A stretch of DNA of 64,000 bases, from the NCBI GenBank assembly GCA_015680685.1, contig MNCI01035040.1:104381-168380 (forward strand). The letters run 5' to 3'. The position numbers were made by a program, and so were the translations under genes. The DNA comes from Gnetum montanum. Taxonomy: Eukaryota > Streptophyta > Gnetopsida > Gnetales > Gnetaceae. Position 1 is the stretch's first letter. Each line of letters starts with the position of its first letter. Under the pieces are notes generated by a model. That model made no database searches. It was not told where the DNA came from and saw only the letters and a list, made by a program, of their open reading frames with translations. Positions 33,858 to 44,979 of the stretch are shown here, in pieces.

Positions 33858-35928
33858 GCTAACGCGATGGGAGAATGATTGCTAAAATGGAAGGTCCACA
33901 ACAATGGATTCAACACTTAGAACCCTTTAACATATGGGGTATTGATTTTGTGGGGCCTATTACACTGATGTCCAATGGAAAAGCATACATTGTAGTTGTT
34001 GTTGACTATTTTACAAAGTGGGCAGAAGCAACCGCTGTTACCAACTGTACATCATCTACCACTGTAAGATTTGTTCAATAACAAATCATAAACAGGTTTG
34101 GGATGCCTCGTGCACTTATTTCTGATAATGGGACACATTTTACAAGTGCGACCTTTTGGAAGCTGATGTAATGCTTAGGAGTCGAGCATAAACTGACTAC
34201 ACCATATCATCCTCAAGTGAATGGTCAAGTTGAAGTCACCAATAGGGAAATCACAAAATTCTTGACATGAACCATTAGAAAATATAGGCGAGACTAGAGC
34301 ACCAAACTGAACGATGCTCTTTGGGCCTACTGCTCCACGTGGAAACTCGCTATAGGCTATTCTTCTTACGAGTTAGTGTATGGTAAACTTCCAACACTTT
34401 CTATCCAAACTGAGCTTCGTACACTATCTATAGCATGTGACCTCAACCTTGACCTCAATCTAGCATAGAAAGAATAGCTAATCAATCTTAACTTGCTAGA
34501 TAAAAATCAATTAGCTGCCATGTCATCCAACGAACTGCACAAAGCCTTCAACAAACAATGTCATGACCTGAAAATTAGAAAAGTCAAATACCAACTAGGA
34601 GATAGGGTTCTTTATTAGAATCCTGCACATGTGCCACTATGAACTAAATTTTAAACACTATGGGAAGGACCTTATACCATTCATGAAACTTTTCCTTTAG
34701 GGGCCATGATGATCTATAAACCTAAAAGCCCGAATAAGAAATTATTGATCAACATCTAGCAAACCAAACCTTTCCATGAGCCCAAAATGACCAGTACTAA
34801 CACTACCTCTATTAATGGACAGCTCTGCTCATTATTTCGGATCTCCTCCTTCTCACTCAGTTGTGGGGGAGATGGCCGCCAATGCTAGTCATTCTAAGTC
34901 CTTGAATTCTTTTTTGTCTTTTTTGTTTTACACATTTTCATATTTACTTGTTTTTGTTTTACACCATCATTAACATTTTTACTATTTCTTTCTCTATTAC
35001 ATTTTTTTTTATTTACTCTCACTCATCATATAATAAGTGCTCATGATGATGGATTGTACTATAATAGTGTTGATTGCTAATGTTTGGTTTTTACCTTTGA
35101 CTTTCAATGTTGATGCTAAGATATGGTTTCTTTTGATAAAACAAGCAATGAGTCCACGTCATCCATTCATCCATTCAACTCTATGGTCTCCCTTTGTTTT
35201 GGAACCATAGTATCCCTTTTTCAAACAAACCTATTAATGAATTCGTGGCTTGGTATTCTTCAAACCAAGGACAAATTAAAATGGATTGAAAAGGGTGTGA
35301 CTTCAAGGGGATTCAACGCATTTGTGCTAGCTATTCTCTTGGATACTTGGATGTTTTTCATAGGTTTTCTACCATTTCGCTATTGACCAATATCAGGAAG
35401 TTGACTAAATAAAATAATTCATTGCATGGTTCTCACTCAAAAAAGAAATTGGTGGGAATTCAAAGCATACCCCTTAGACATAATAATGAAACATGGGCTA
35501 CAAGCACTAGTTATGGCACTGGAAATACATGCTACCCATGCCTAAAGGTCCCCTCTAACTAAGGTCCTTTCTCACTTCATGATTCTCTATGCTTCTCATT
35601 TTGGAATGATGGTTGCTCTATGAATGCATTCTTGTTGCTTCAGGAGGATGGGTTGGTCAAGGGTGTTGATGCCAGGTCACTAGATGTGGATAGTTTTAAT
35701 CTAAATTTGGGCTAAATTTTATTAAGTCACCTTAATCACATACTACACAAGGGACTTTATACAACCTTAATTTTGGGATTCCACTCCATTCTCTCTTCTC
35801 TTTCCATATTACTTTCCATATTCCACCTCATTGCCGAATTTATGATTAGTCTGTATCTTGGTCGACGCATTGTTATTATTTGGTGAATTCTTAACTATTG
35901 TGTCCATCTGTCATTCCTAGAGCCTACG

Positions 35929-36000
35929 AACTCTTTGGTTTGTGGGTTTGTCGGGGCATAAAGGGCATGACCCTGCTTTGGGGAGGACCCACTGGCATTC
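35929..36000 (+). other. E5 conserved 3' noncoding RNA-like element
   Basis: Outer stem TGTCGG (35949-35954) with CTGGCA (35992-35997), with two wobbles. Inner hairpin AGGG (35962-35965), loop CATGA, CCCT (35971-35974). Confidence 0.65.
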
Positions 36001-36389
36001 CTTTTTAGTGCAATTGTTAAGTTCTTTCTCTTAAACATTTCTTGCAATCAACTATTTCTCATTTCACCCCATCTATAACATCCATTTTTCTCTACCCTTC
36101 TATGCATTTTTATTGGCTTCACTATTGTTATTTCTCTAACCTTCCTTGTTCTTTCATTTTCCATCCTATTGCTACCGAAGATTTGCTCTTAGTCGTAGGG
36201 GCCTTTTGCAAATTTTTCCATTCCATTACTTATCTCACCCCTACACCCTGGGTAATTATCAGTTACAAACCTCTAACCCAATATCTGCCACACTTGAAAC
36301 CTAGCCAATGTACTTCATATCAAGGCAAGGTATCAATTACATTATATCTTATCTATCCTTGCTAATTCTTGATTGTGTTGTGTGTGCAT

Positions 36390-36714
36390 ATGGTGATCAC
36401 ATGGAAAATGGACTGGGATAGGAGGGAGTAGTCAGGATGGACTAGAGCAAGAGCATTTATGCAAGGAATAAGGTTGGTCATGTGGCCATGGATGAACAAT
36501 GGTATGCACAATTTTGACATCGATAGCAACACGCCTCATTCTCTTTTCTTTCTCTCTTTCTTCAAGATGTCAAATGAGGGTCTGGATGTCATCTATGTGC
36601 AATGTTCACCACAGTGGTTATGAACACCAATGCTATAATATGTTTGTTGATCTGTTCACTGGGCACTTTGAGTCTATCATTCCATGTCACCGTCAGTTGT
36701 CATTCAATCAATAA
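36390..36714 (+). pseudogene. E5 short 3' ORF remnant
   Basis: Opens MVITWKMDWDRRE after GTGTTGTGTGTGCAT and is broken. The last part is open as VHHSGYEHQCYNMFVDLFTG and ends LSFNQ-stop at 36712-36714. The E8 counterpart ends with VDPFTG and LSVSQ-stop, so codons, not just bases, appear conserved. Function unknown. Confidence 0.45.
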
Positions 36715-36778
36715 TCCCATACCTTTCCAATATATTGTAAGGAACTTGAGGATGAGTTTTCATTTAATCATGGGGGTA

Positions 36779-36905
36779 TGATGAGTCCCGATATCGGATC
36801 CTCGATATCAAATTCCCGATATCGGATGCACGATATCGGACATGCGATGTCAAAACCTATCCTGTTCCCTATAAATAAGAGACAGAGGCACTTGGTTCAG
36901 TATCA
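36779..36905 (+). repeat. E5 3' LTR, truncated
   Basis: TGATGAGTCCCGATATCGGA and onward, with four near-perfect CGATATCGG palindromes. It stops after CACTTGGTTCAGTATCA, where the 5' LTR continues GTTTTCTAGCC. Confidence 0.82.
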
Positions 36906-38104
36906 CATTAAAAAATTAAATTCATCCATGATTATTATGCTTTGAAATAAGGAGACAGGACCAAGAGGGTATGAATAAGGTTGTGACATCATTGAGATTT
37001 ATTGATTCTTTGGACTTTCACTTTGCATTTCACTAGCCTCATGTTGATGTACTACCACTAATTTTTCTATTATCTTTATAAAATATCATTTGAAAGTAGT
37101 TTTTCAATTGTTATGTCACTAGATAGGCATGTGACCCATGCTTGAAGGTAGTCCTATGGTAAGGATAATAAACTAATTAATTAAGTAATTCATAAAGAAA
37201 TCATTCGTGGAGAGTCCCTAGAAAGACATGTGACCCATGTGTGAAGGTGCTCCTCTAAATAATGACCATGGTCTATAACTTGAGCATCGATAATTAATTA
37301 ATCATTTTTAATAACTCAAACACATGTTTCAAAATTTTTCTTCATTGAATAGTAATGATTTCATGCGGTGATCAATTGGTCTCATGGTAGTGAACCTAGG
37401 ATGATGCAATTTGATGTTATTGGTAGTGGTTGACTTAGTTTGGAATTTTGACAAATAGGTATAATGATCATTTTAATCATGATGGTTCTAGTTAACTTAG
37501 AGTCTTAAAATATTATTTCATGATTCTTTTGAATCTAAACACAATAGTTTTTACATTTTAATCTAACTAAGGATTTTAAAAGGGTTAAACACTAAGGAAG
37601 TATTTTCAAAACTAACATTGCAAATGATACTAAAAGAGTTCTGCAAGTAGAGGGTCTTTTTGCAAGATAACAATAAAAGGCCAAGAGGAGGACGTGACCA
37701 TGGGCAAGTATCAAATATAAGAATAAGAGCCTAAACATTACATGTTCACTTCATAGAAATTCATGGGTTGATGATGAGAAATTTTGGTTCACCCTTTAAA
37801 CATTCTACATGAAAGGAAAGGTGTGGACAAAGGAACCAATGATGGAAGAATTGTCACTACCAGGGCTAACATGAAGATTCATCATCGATTGATTTTTGAA
37901 GGTTTCTATAAATTGTTGTAAACTTTGATATCTATTCAATATTTTTGTCATTTTGTAATATAACCAATTGAATAAATTTTATAAATATGACACTCAAGCT
38001 TTGTTAATCAAATAGGAGTTAGTTTATATCATTCATATAAATTTTGTAACAAATTATGTCATGTATTTATATAACTTGAGAATGAATTTTTAGTTAATTG
38101 TGCA
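36906..38104 (+). other. E3 3' noncoding region
   Basis: Matches E2 in GACCAAGAGGGTATG and TAGAAAGACATG...CCCATG...GAAGG, so E3 is closer to E2/E9 than to E4/E5. A decayed counterpart of the E2 3' ORF lies near 37680-37880. I could not find the conserved RNA-like element here. Confidence 0.55.
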
Positions 38105-38942
38105 GATAGGAAATATAATAAAAGTGTGATTTTTAAAGGGCTTAGTTAACGCTGATGCATTGATGTATCCTCTTTGACTAAGCCTATGCTATGTTGATGC
38201 AAATACATTGATGCATCATTTGATTGATAGCATAGCCAAGCTCTTGTAGTTTATTTCTGTAGAACTTAGAATCTATCACCAAGTACCCACAACATGAACT
38301 AATTTGATTACCCAAAGTCTTATTTGAGGGATTATGTACCTAGATACATTTTCATGAACACCAATAAGATCGAGATCAATTTATTTTTTTGTAGCACTTA
38401 GTTTAGTTTAATCATTTCTTTAAATGCAAGTTAATTTTATTGTTCTTTTCTTTTACAGGAACTTAGTTAATTAGTCTAATGTACATTACACATTAATTAT
38501 ATAACATGTATATGAGTAGTTTCAATCATAAATATGTTCATGTTTGATAATCCTAGCAGTGTGCCTCTTCGTATGCTCAATAGTGAATACTTGGTAACCT
38601 AGCAATATTAGCATAAGTTCAAGATGCATATAACAAGTTAGGAATGAATGCTCAATTCTTAGGCTAAAGTAGATTTACTTCTTATACCTAGATTAGATAA
38701 TTTAGATTTTAAACATTTTTAATACTTTAATATGACTATTAGAACTTCAATATCATACACATTAGTTATAGTAACCATATGTACCAAGGTTACATAAATG
38801 TAACTGGCAAGACAATGATCAACAATCAATTGTCTAACTATCTAGATACCCAAACTAGTCTAGTCTAAGGAATTCGACTAGGTTGTGTATAAATGCTAAT
38901 GATCTATATGGTTGGGCATAGGTTCTACTCCATTGCTCATCA
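38105..38942 (+). repeat. E3 3' LTR
   Basis: Partner of 11871-12741; ends TTGCTCATCA at 38942. The start is uncertain by a few bases because both copies are decayed. Confidence 0.72.
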
Positions 38943-39224
38943 CAATATAACTATAACTATAGAAACATGAATCTTCACAACATTTTTTACTTTAACAAAT
39001 AATTATTTATATTAATAAACTATAATAACAACTATCTATAATAATATAACATTATATGAAATTGTGATGATTATAACTATGGACATAACATACATATGAT
39101 TACCTATGGCTAACAATAGATACATTCATAAATGAACAATGTTGAGGTTGAAATTTCTTAACATCCTTTGTCAAACTAAACATGGGCTTATTGCTACAAC
39201 TATAGACCTTGAACAAGTTTTAAA
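38943..39224. other. AT-rich spacer
   Basis: ATAACTATAACTAT-type sequence with no ORF. Probably the end of the copia element E6 and flank of E3. Confidence 0.4.
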
Positions 39225-40116
39225 AATGTATGGAATTAAGCACTTTAGTAAAACTACTAGCTAATTAATCAATGGTGGTAATATAAACTAGCTTTATAAT
39301 CCCTTCAATAAAATCATGTCAAATATAAGGTACCATAATTTAAATATGCTTTTCTCTTTTATAGAAAATAGTATTCTAAATCAACTTTGTTACACTCTAA
39401 TTATCAAAGCATAATGTTATTAGTTTAGAAATGTTCCTTTTCAATTTGGAAAGTAATTTGTTTAACCACTTTAGTTCTATTACTAAATAAAAAGCAACTA
39501 TATATTTTGACTCTATAGTTGATAAGGAAATTACCTTCTACTTTATAAATCATCATGGAATCACATTTCCTATATGTTAAATGAGGAATCTAGTAGCAAG
39601 AAATCTAATTTTAATGTCTTCTTAGTAGTTACCATTTATATAATCCTTCAAATGGATTTTTGAAGAATAATCCTAAATTAAACCATAATTCTAAGTACCT
39701 CTAATATAATTCAAATCCCCACAACCATTATCATTTGACTTCTAGTAGGATTTTTTTAAACTATGATAAGAGATTTACTACATGCATAATGTTTAATCCT
39801 GTATTAGTTAAGTAAATTAGTTTGCTAATTAAGAGTAAAAGCTTCATGGGTTCTTTAATTAATTCTAAATCATCCTTCCTAGGGTTACCATTGGGATCCA
39901 TTGGTATTACTTGTAACTTACACTCCAACATACCATATTCCCTTAGAAGCTCAACCATGTACTTTTTTCTAAGTAATTCATATATGGTTGGATGACCAAT
40001 CAATTTTAAAATCCAAAAAATTAATTAAGTAGGTCAAGATCCAACATTTCAAACTTTGATTTTAGTTGACTCTTAATCTTTTAGATCACACTTTATGAAT
40101 TCCTAGTTATGGTAAT
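39225..40116 (-). pseudogene. E6: Ty1/copia RT C-terminal part and RNase H
   Basis: On the minus strand from the E7 boundary: KIKSQLKSKFEMLDLDLLN, then KKYMVELLREYGMLECK, VIPMDPNG, LISKLIYLTNTGLNIMHVV, and at the end D-stop-LASSFTKVL (39229-39270). These match copia RT/RNase H (KKY..DLL..FGM..CK...P, L.GKLIYLT.TRPDI..AV, DQLAD.FTK.L). It continues the pol fragment at 55750-55880. Confidence 0.8.
40112..40116. repeat. Left target duplication of E7 (GTAAT)
   Basis: GTAAT here against ATAAT at 55750-55754, one mismatch. Confidence 0.65.
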
Positions 40117-40664
40117 TGTCACATCCCATCCCCGGATGTCATGCGAAATGTCAAATATACATTATATTAGACATTATTCGTAAGAAGATGATGTATCAAA
40201 AATCCAATATATGTCACATTCAACATTATGCATAAAGGAAATAACATAGAAAATTCAGAAGGAGAAAGAAACAAATGTTTATTGATATAGAATGGATTAT
40301 ATGGATAATGCATTGAGAGTGTTCCTTAGGGTTTTCTTCCTTCGGCATATATCCCTTAGAGGCAATCCAGCATTGCCATCACGGTTAGGCCTATTATCAA
40401 CCAGAAGGGATGGCCAATCTCACTTCTTGGCCCACTTCATTTAGCTCCTATGACTTGCCTATACCAGCTCTACAACTCCATGCCTAGCACGACCTCTAAG
40501 CCTAGGTATAAATGCCTTAGGTCAAACCCCCAAAGGTTACCTCAAGAGACACATCCATTATTACAACATGCCCTTTGGGTCTTGTTATAATAACCCGAAC
40601 ACTTGTTATGAAGAGTCACCATCTTTGATATGCAATGGCATCATTTGGAAGTAGGGACATGACA
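40117..40664 (-). repeat. E7 3' LTR
   Basis: 548 bp, aligned throughout with 55176-55749. Shared blocks include CCTCAAGAGA, GGCTCCTATGACTTGC (plus-strand reading TAGCTCCTATGACTTGC) and CTTAGAGGCAAT. Confidence 0.9.
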
Positions 40665-40680
40665 ATCTACCCCCCTTAGG
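40665..40680 (-). other. E7 polypurine tract
   Basis: Minus strand CCTAAGGGGGGTAGAT, directly before TGTCATGTCCC of the 3' LTR. Confidence 0.82.
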
Positions 40681-41119
40681 TTTCGTTCATCCTTAAATGA
40701 GTCCACATTCATTGTCTTTTTCTAGCTCTAATGCTTCTATTATGATCCCGTGCTCCAATAATTTGATTTTTCCTTTGAACTTAAAGTTGTTTCTTGCTTA
40801 TTCTTCAAACAAGATATATGTGAGAAATATATATGGAAATTTAAAAATTACTTTCTTAATATTTACCTCATTTTTTAAAGATAATTATAAGAGGTGAATT
40901 AAATATCTACCAACCACTAATCACCAATCCTAAATAGGATCACACAAAGGGCAACTCATATATGGTTACCCAAGTGAAGGTAGGGCAACTTATTTATTCC
41001 CAACTTGCATTACCTTATATATTTTATTTATCTAATTTAAAATATAAATTAAAAAATGAATAAATAATAAGATTTATCAATAAAAGTAAGGATGAGATAC
41101 TTCCTAATCTTGATCAACA

Positions 41120-42341
41120 TTATAAATTAATGAAAGTAATTGTATTTCTATCATAAGTGGTATATGACTGGATGGTCTTGTTTGAGATGGCAAGGCTTGA
41201 TGTTGATTCTTCTCAACTTCTTCTTTAGATATTAATTCTAGTAACTAGGAAACTTGGAATAATTAGACACCATACCAAATATAATATAGGTTCTTAATGA
41301 AAAATGTTGTTGATCCATCCTCATTAATCATAGCGAAGTAATTGGTAAACTATGGTTCTTGATGAGCACTATCCATCAGCATCATCTGTTCCTAAATTCT
41401 AGAATCTAATTTATCTTTTGAAGATTCAAAATAAGTGGATAATGCACTAGCCAATGGAATTTCATGTTGAATTAATGGAAGCATCTTCTTCAAATTAGGT
41501 TTATCTTCCAAGGATTCTTTTACACATCTATATTTTAAGAATTGATAGACACTACTTCCAACTTTTGCATTAAAGTCTCCACAAACAATAAATGGAATTG
41601 GATCAGTATAGCTTAGGAATATCTTATTCTCAAACTTTCTTCTATTTGCTTAAACAAGCATGCTCATTGACATAGTCTAACATCTGAACATGTTGGTTTG
41701 GCAATTAAATGTGTGTTGACTTTGCATAGACATCTTCCTGATGGATGAACTTTTAGAATAATTGCCAAGGTTATGTGATTTTTCTAAAATCCTAGCTATT
41801 CATTCTTTTCCATGATTTGAATTTTTGAAATTTAAAAAATCATATTTTCTAAACTCCATTCTAACCTTTGTACCAATTCAAACTTGGCTTCTTTATAAAA
41901 GATTATGCAGCCATCCATGTTGTCATTTCTATAATAGGCTAATCTATGTGGCTTAAAAGAAGAACTTCAATAAGAACCTTTTTGCTTGTAAATACCTCTA
42001 TATCCCATCTTTTCCAAGTCCAATTGGAATTGGTATAGAAATTCCCATGACAAGACCTCTTGTAAGCACAAAACATTAGCATCCAAATCTTGTAACTTTG
42101 CTAAAATGCATGAATATTAATATTCCTGCCAATCCAAGGCCCATGATGGACATAATGGATGTTTCTTCTCACTCGCTAAGGATCTTGCAAACACATTGTA
42201 TGTTGCAATTTTCATTCTCATTCTTAGGTTCTCCTCTAGATCATTTCTTTTCATGGGTATCATACATCTTGTGGAAATGAGATTATGACTCTCCATGTTG
42301 TTTTGCCATATGTTTTGATTGCAAGACAAATTGATATACAT
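41120..42341 (-). pseudogene. CCR4-like (EEP-family) deadenylase pseudogene inside E7
   Basis: Minus-strand translation gives KIATYNVFARSLASEKKHPL, CPSWALDWQEY, ANVLCLQEV, FQLDLEKMGYRGIYKQKGSY, NMDGCIIFYKEAKFELVQ, CLCKVNTHLIAKPTCSDVRL, FIVCGDFNAKVGSSVYQFL, FTNYF and ALPSQTRPSSHIPL. This is the exonuclease-endonuclease-phosphatase fold of plant CCR4 homologues in the right order (YN.LA, CPPWAL.W, CLQEV, DGCAIFYK, NTHL, CGDFN, SDHI). CLQEV and CGDFN keep catalytic Glu and Asp/Asn positions; SDHI is altered to SSHI. Stops and shifts are numerous. The parts run without introns over about 1.1 kb, whereas plant CCR4 genes normally have several, pointing to an RNA intermediate. CCR4 enzymes shorten mRNA poly(A) tails; this copy cannot. 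Confidence 0.8.
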
Positions 42342-42979
42342 CTTCTTACTTGTTTTTTTTCATCAACTAATTCTCCAATTAATAATCAACTGAATTGATA
42401 TTTATACATCAACTGATTAATTGATTTACTACATTATCTGATTTTATTAATACTAACCATATTATCTAAAAATATTAATAGCCTTTCTACCCCCCTTAAG
42501 AAACTGACTCCGGCAATGTAACTAATGACATTCCATAAGGATCATAAGGCTATTAGCAAAAATCAAGCATTGAATCTTAAGTTCTCAAAAGGTTAAATTT
42601 ATTAGTCCCAAAGAGACATGATTAGTTACCCTTATGTTGTTGATTTTTAAGGTATAGTTTCATAATATCATTGAATTATTGAGTATGTGGATGATAAATC
42701 TAACCTGACCATTGAGTTCAAAAGGGTGAAAAATGTTGGAAATGACTATTCATGTGTTGAAAATGGACATCGTATGCTCGAGTTATACTAAAATTAAAAT
42801 TTTTTAGGATCTTAAAGCACTATATCCAACAAGGGGTAAAGACTAATTTTCAGGGTTCCTTGCAACTAATTTGACTTTACCATTGTGTCTAGAAGATTGA
42901 AATCTAGAGGAAATGACTCTTCATTTATTGAAGAAGGCTCTCGAAATGAAAAGTTATGGCTTTTGAGTTCAAGGACGTT

Positions 42980-43065
42980 TGGTGCAGAAAACAAGACTTC
43001 CCAAGAGGTCATTCATCCCAATACTACTCTAGAATGAGCACACCTAATTACGTGAGTTTTTATCC
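42980..43065 (-). repeat. 5S rRNA-derived segment in E7
   Basis: Plus strand ACTTCCCAAGAGGTCATTCA, then TCCCAATACTACTCTAGAAT, GAGCACACCTAATTACG and GAGTTTTTAT match the reverse complement of the 3' half of plant 5S rRNA (ACTTCCCAGGAGGTCACCCA, TCCTAGTACTACTC, GCACGCTTAACTTCGGAGTT). About three quarters of positions agree by eye. It is not a functional 5S gene. Confidence 0.78.
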
Positions 43066-43391
43066 TCATTGTTAACACGGCACAAAATTATATTTTTGAA
43101 AATTATCTTTTCATGTTCTTTTTTCCAAGTATGTTTGATGAAGGATATTTTGAATTTTTCATCAATGAATGGAAATTTTCAAATTTTCGTCATTTGATGA
43201 AAACATTTTTGTTGCCGTCAGGGCCAAAACAATGGTAGGTGCAAGATAATGGTAGTAACTATGGTGGCCTAGGTAGTGTAGGGCTATTGGACGATGCAAG
43301 GCAACGATGCTAAGTGCTTAGTTGTTGGGTAGTTGGGCATTAGGTGGCATGTTGAGAGTGTGGCAATGGTTGAAGCTTGCAAGGGGAGGGG

Positions 43392-43470
43392 GCTACACTA
43401 TGCAGCATGGTCCCTTTTCAAGGCTCACGTAGCCCTTCCTAGGGCTTTCATGGCCCTTCTTAGGGCATGC
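43392..43470. repeat. Short GGCCCTTC/TAGGGC tandem repeats
   Basis: About three ~25-bp units of the type TAGCCCTTCCTAGGGCTTTCA in E7. Confidence 0.55.
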
Positions 43471-43507
43471 ATGGCCTAAAACAAGATCCATGTGAAGGAG
43501 GAAATGT

Positions 43508-43840
43508 TGTGCCTATGATCATCAACACTGGAGGATGGTGGAGATGCCTGTGATCCACAATGCTATTGTTTCCTATGGAGCACCAGAGATGCTTATGATT
43601 AGCAGCGTCATCGGTGCCCATAGAGTGATCTATGATGCCAATGGTGTCCATAGAGTGCCAAGGATGCCTATGATCCATAGCGTCGTCGATGCTCATGAAG
43701 CACCAGGGTGCCTATGATCCATGGCACCATTGTTGGTTACAAAGTGTCAGGGGTGCCTATGATCAATGACATTGATGGTGTCCAAAAAGCACAAAGAATG
43801 CCTATGATTCATAGCCCCATCATTGTCCAATGACACCATT
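43508..43840. repeat. 45-bp minisatellite in E7
   Basis: Repeated units starting CCTATGATCC(A/C)... and ending in GG(G)TG or AGAATG, 44-45 bp each at about 43664, 43708 and 43753, with older units before and after; about seven in total. A 45-bp period equals 15 codons, which explains a repetitive ORF here. Confidence 0.72.
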
Positions 43841-44159
43841 GAAGTAGAAAATCATGATGGATTTTATAGTGATGGTAGCAACAGCAGTGCAATTAGTGGT
43901 GACAATGATGATAGTGTAGGTGTTAACGAAAACGACAAGTAGCAAGCAATAAAAAGCATGGCAAGGGTTTCAATGGTGATGACAATAGGTGGATGATAGT
44001 AGCGATAGAGCATGAGGTGATGTGGAGCATGGCAAAGATGGTAGAGTAGGACATAGCATGTGGTAGCTATGGCAAGGCAGTAGTTGTTGCAAAGGCAGCA
44101 AGCATGTGTGGCAACGCTGCTACTACCAGCTGGTGACCAACCACATTACTGTGTGATCT

Positions 44160-44282
44160 TCCCATAAGGTTTATGTTGCCCTAATAAGGTGAGCATGGCC
44201 TATAAGGCTAGCATGATCCTTGCAAGGCTAGCGTGGCCTACATAGCCTACGTGGCCCTTGTAAGCCAATGTGGCCTACGAAA
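44160..44282. repeat. Degenerate ~18-22 bp repeats in E7
   Basis: Repeated AAGGCTAGC(A/G)TGGCCTA-type units (TATAAGGCTAGCATGATCC, AAGGCTAGCGTGGCCTAC and so on). Confidence 0.6.
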
Positions 44283-44290
44283 TTTTTTAA

Positions 44291-44316
44291 ATTATTATTA
44301 TTATTATTATTATTAT
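44291..44316. repeat. (ATT)n microsatellite
   Basis: About eight ATT units within E7. Confidence 0.85.
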
Positions 44317-44974
44317 AAAAATAAAATTAGGCAAAGGGGGGCCTAGCTTTGAACCCCTAACCTCCTACCCTTTCCCATTTTTTAAAAAATAATTATTTAC
44401 TAATTTAATATTATTTTAATTTACGCATAATGAAAAATTTACAACTACGATATCTCCCAAACCATAACGTCCAATTGAGATAAAATTTTTACCATTGGAA
44501 TCATCTCGATGAGTACAATGCATTAGAAATATTCTTAGGGTTCAAAAACAAAGTTGAATTTTCAAGATTTTTAAAAGATTGAAACTAGCTTATTCTACCA
44601 AGGCAACATTACCAATTTGATATATAGAAGACGTGATAACTTATAAATGACTCTAAGTTTCTTAGGATAATGAGTTTCAACAAAGAAAGATCAATTTAGA
44701 TGGGTAAGAGTTACCTAGACCAATGTTTCCTTGTCTTACCAAAATCTCTTGCCATTTATGAATCTTGATGAGGCATAATCAAATATTCATCAGTCAATGA
44801 TATCCATGAAAGAATATTATTGGTCTATGGGATTTAGGTCTTTTGTAGATGCTTGATCCATTGTTCATAAAATCAATGGAAAGATATCTTCTAGCTTACA
44901 TCACAAACATGTTACATCCGACGATGATCAATGGCTTTCCTTGTGTCGTGGCTTTATGGTTCATCGTCAGATTC

Positions 44975-44979
44975 ATGTT
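44975..44979. repeat. Left target duplication of E8 (ATGTT)
   Basis: ATGTT before TGATGAGTGG; identical pentamer at 55115-55119. Confidence 0.92.

Larger units (their letters stand above)
32450..34815 (+). pseudogene. E5 integrase, split by an insertion
   Basis: Zinc-binding part HEGPCGGHYARR and SCERC up to 32714. After the insertion it continues with RDGRMIAKMEGPQQWIQHL, WGIDFVGPITLMSNGKAYIV, ISDNGTHFTSATFWKL and [11 protein letters not shown] (D, D, E present), ending around TIHETFPLGAMMIYKPKS with no chromodomain. Joined, the two parts keep the frame except for a stop at the break. Confidence 0.83.
34816..36778 (+). other. E5 3' noncoding region
   Basis: Contains the post-pol motif CAGTTGTGGGGGAGATGG (34858-34875), the RNA-like element, a second PPT-like motif (36188-36203, TTAGTCGTAGGGGCC), the short 3' ORF remnant, the pre-PPT hairpin AACTTG-AGGA-TGAGTT (36743-36758) and the PPT CATGGGGGTA (36769-36778). 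Confidence 0.72.
26588..36905 (+). mobile_element. E5: Athila/Tat-like gypsy retrotransposon, 3' LTR truncated
   Basis: 5' LTR (26588-27434), PBS, gag, PR, RT, RNase H, integrase and 3' noncoding region, then only the first ~127 bp of the 3' LTR (36779-36905). After that E3-type sequence resumes, so the end was lost by deletion and no target duplication can be checked. Integrase is interrupted at 32715-33857. Confidence 0.9.
11871..38942 (+). mobile_element. E3: gypsy element split by E4 and E5
   Basis: 5' LTR 11871-12741 and 3' LTR about 38105-38942 share long matching blocks (for example ATAAAAGTGTGAT, ACTAAGCCTATG, GAACTTAGAATCTATCA). Between them lie gag (12877-14716, resuming at 24762), a protease remnant, a post-pol noncoding region (about 26170-26587 and 36906-38104), E4 and E5. 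Without the insertions the internal part is about 5.0 kb against 8.3 kb in E4. RT, RNase H and integrase are missing. The target duplication is not legible. It must be older than E4 and E5. Confidence 0.82.

Noticed and set aside
42980-43065. Functional 5S rRNA gene
   Set aside because: Only the 3' half is present and many bases are changed.
43535-43717. ORF with 15-residue repeats
   Set aside because: Explained by the 45-bp minisatellite; both strands are open there.
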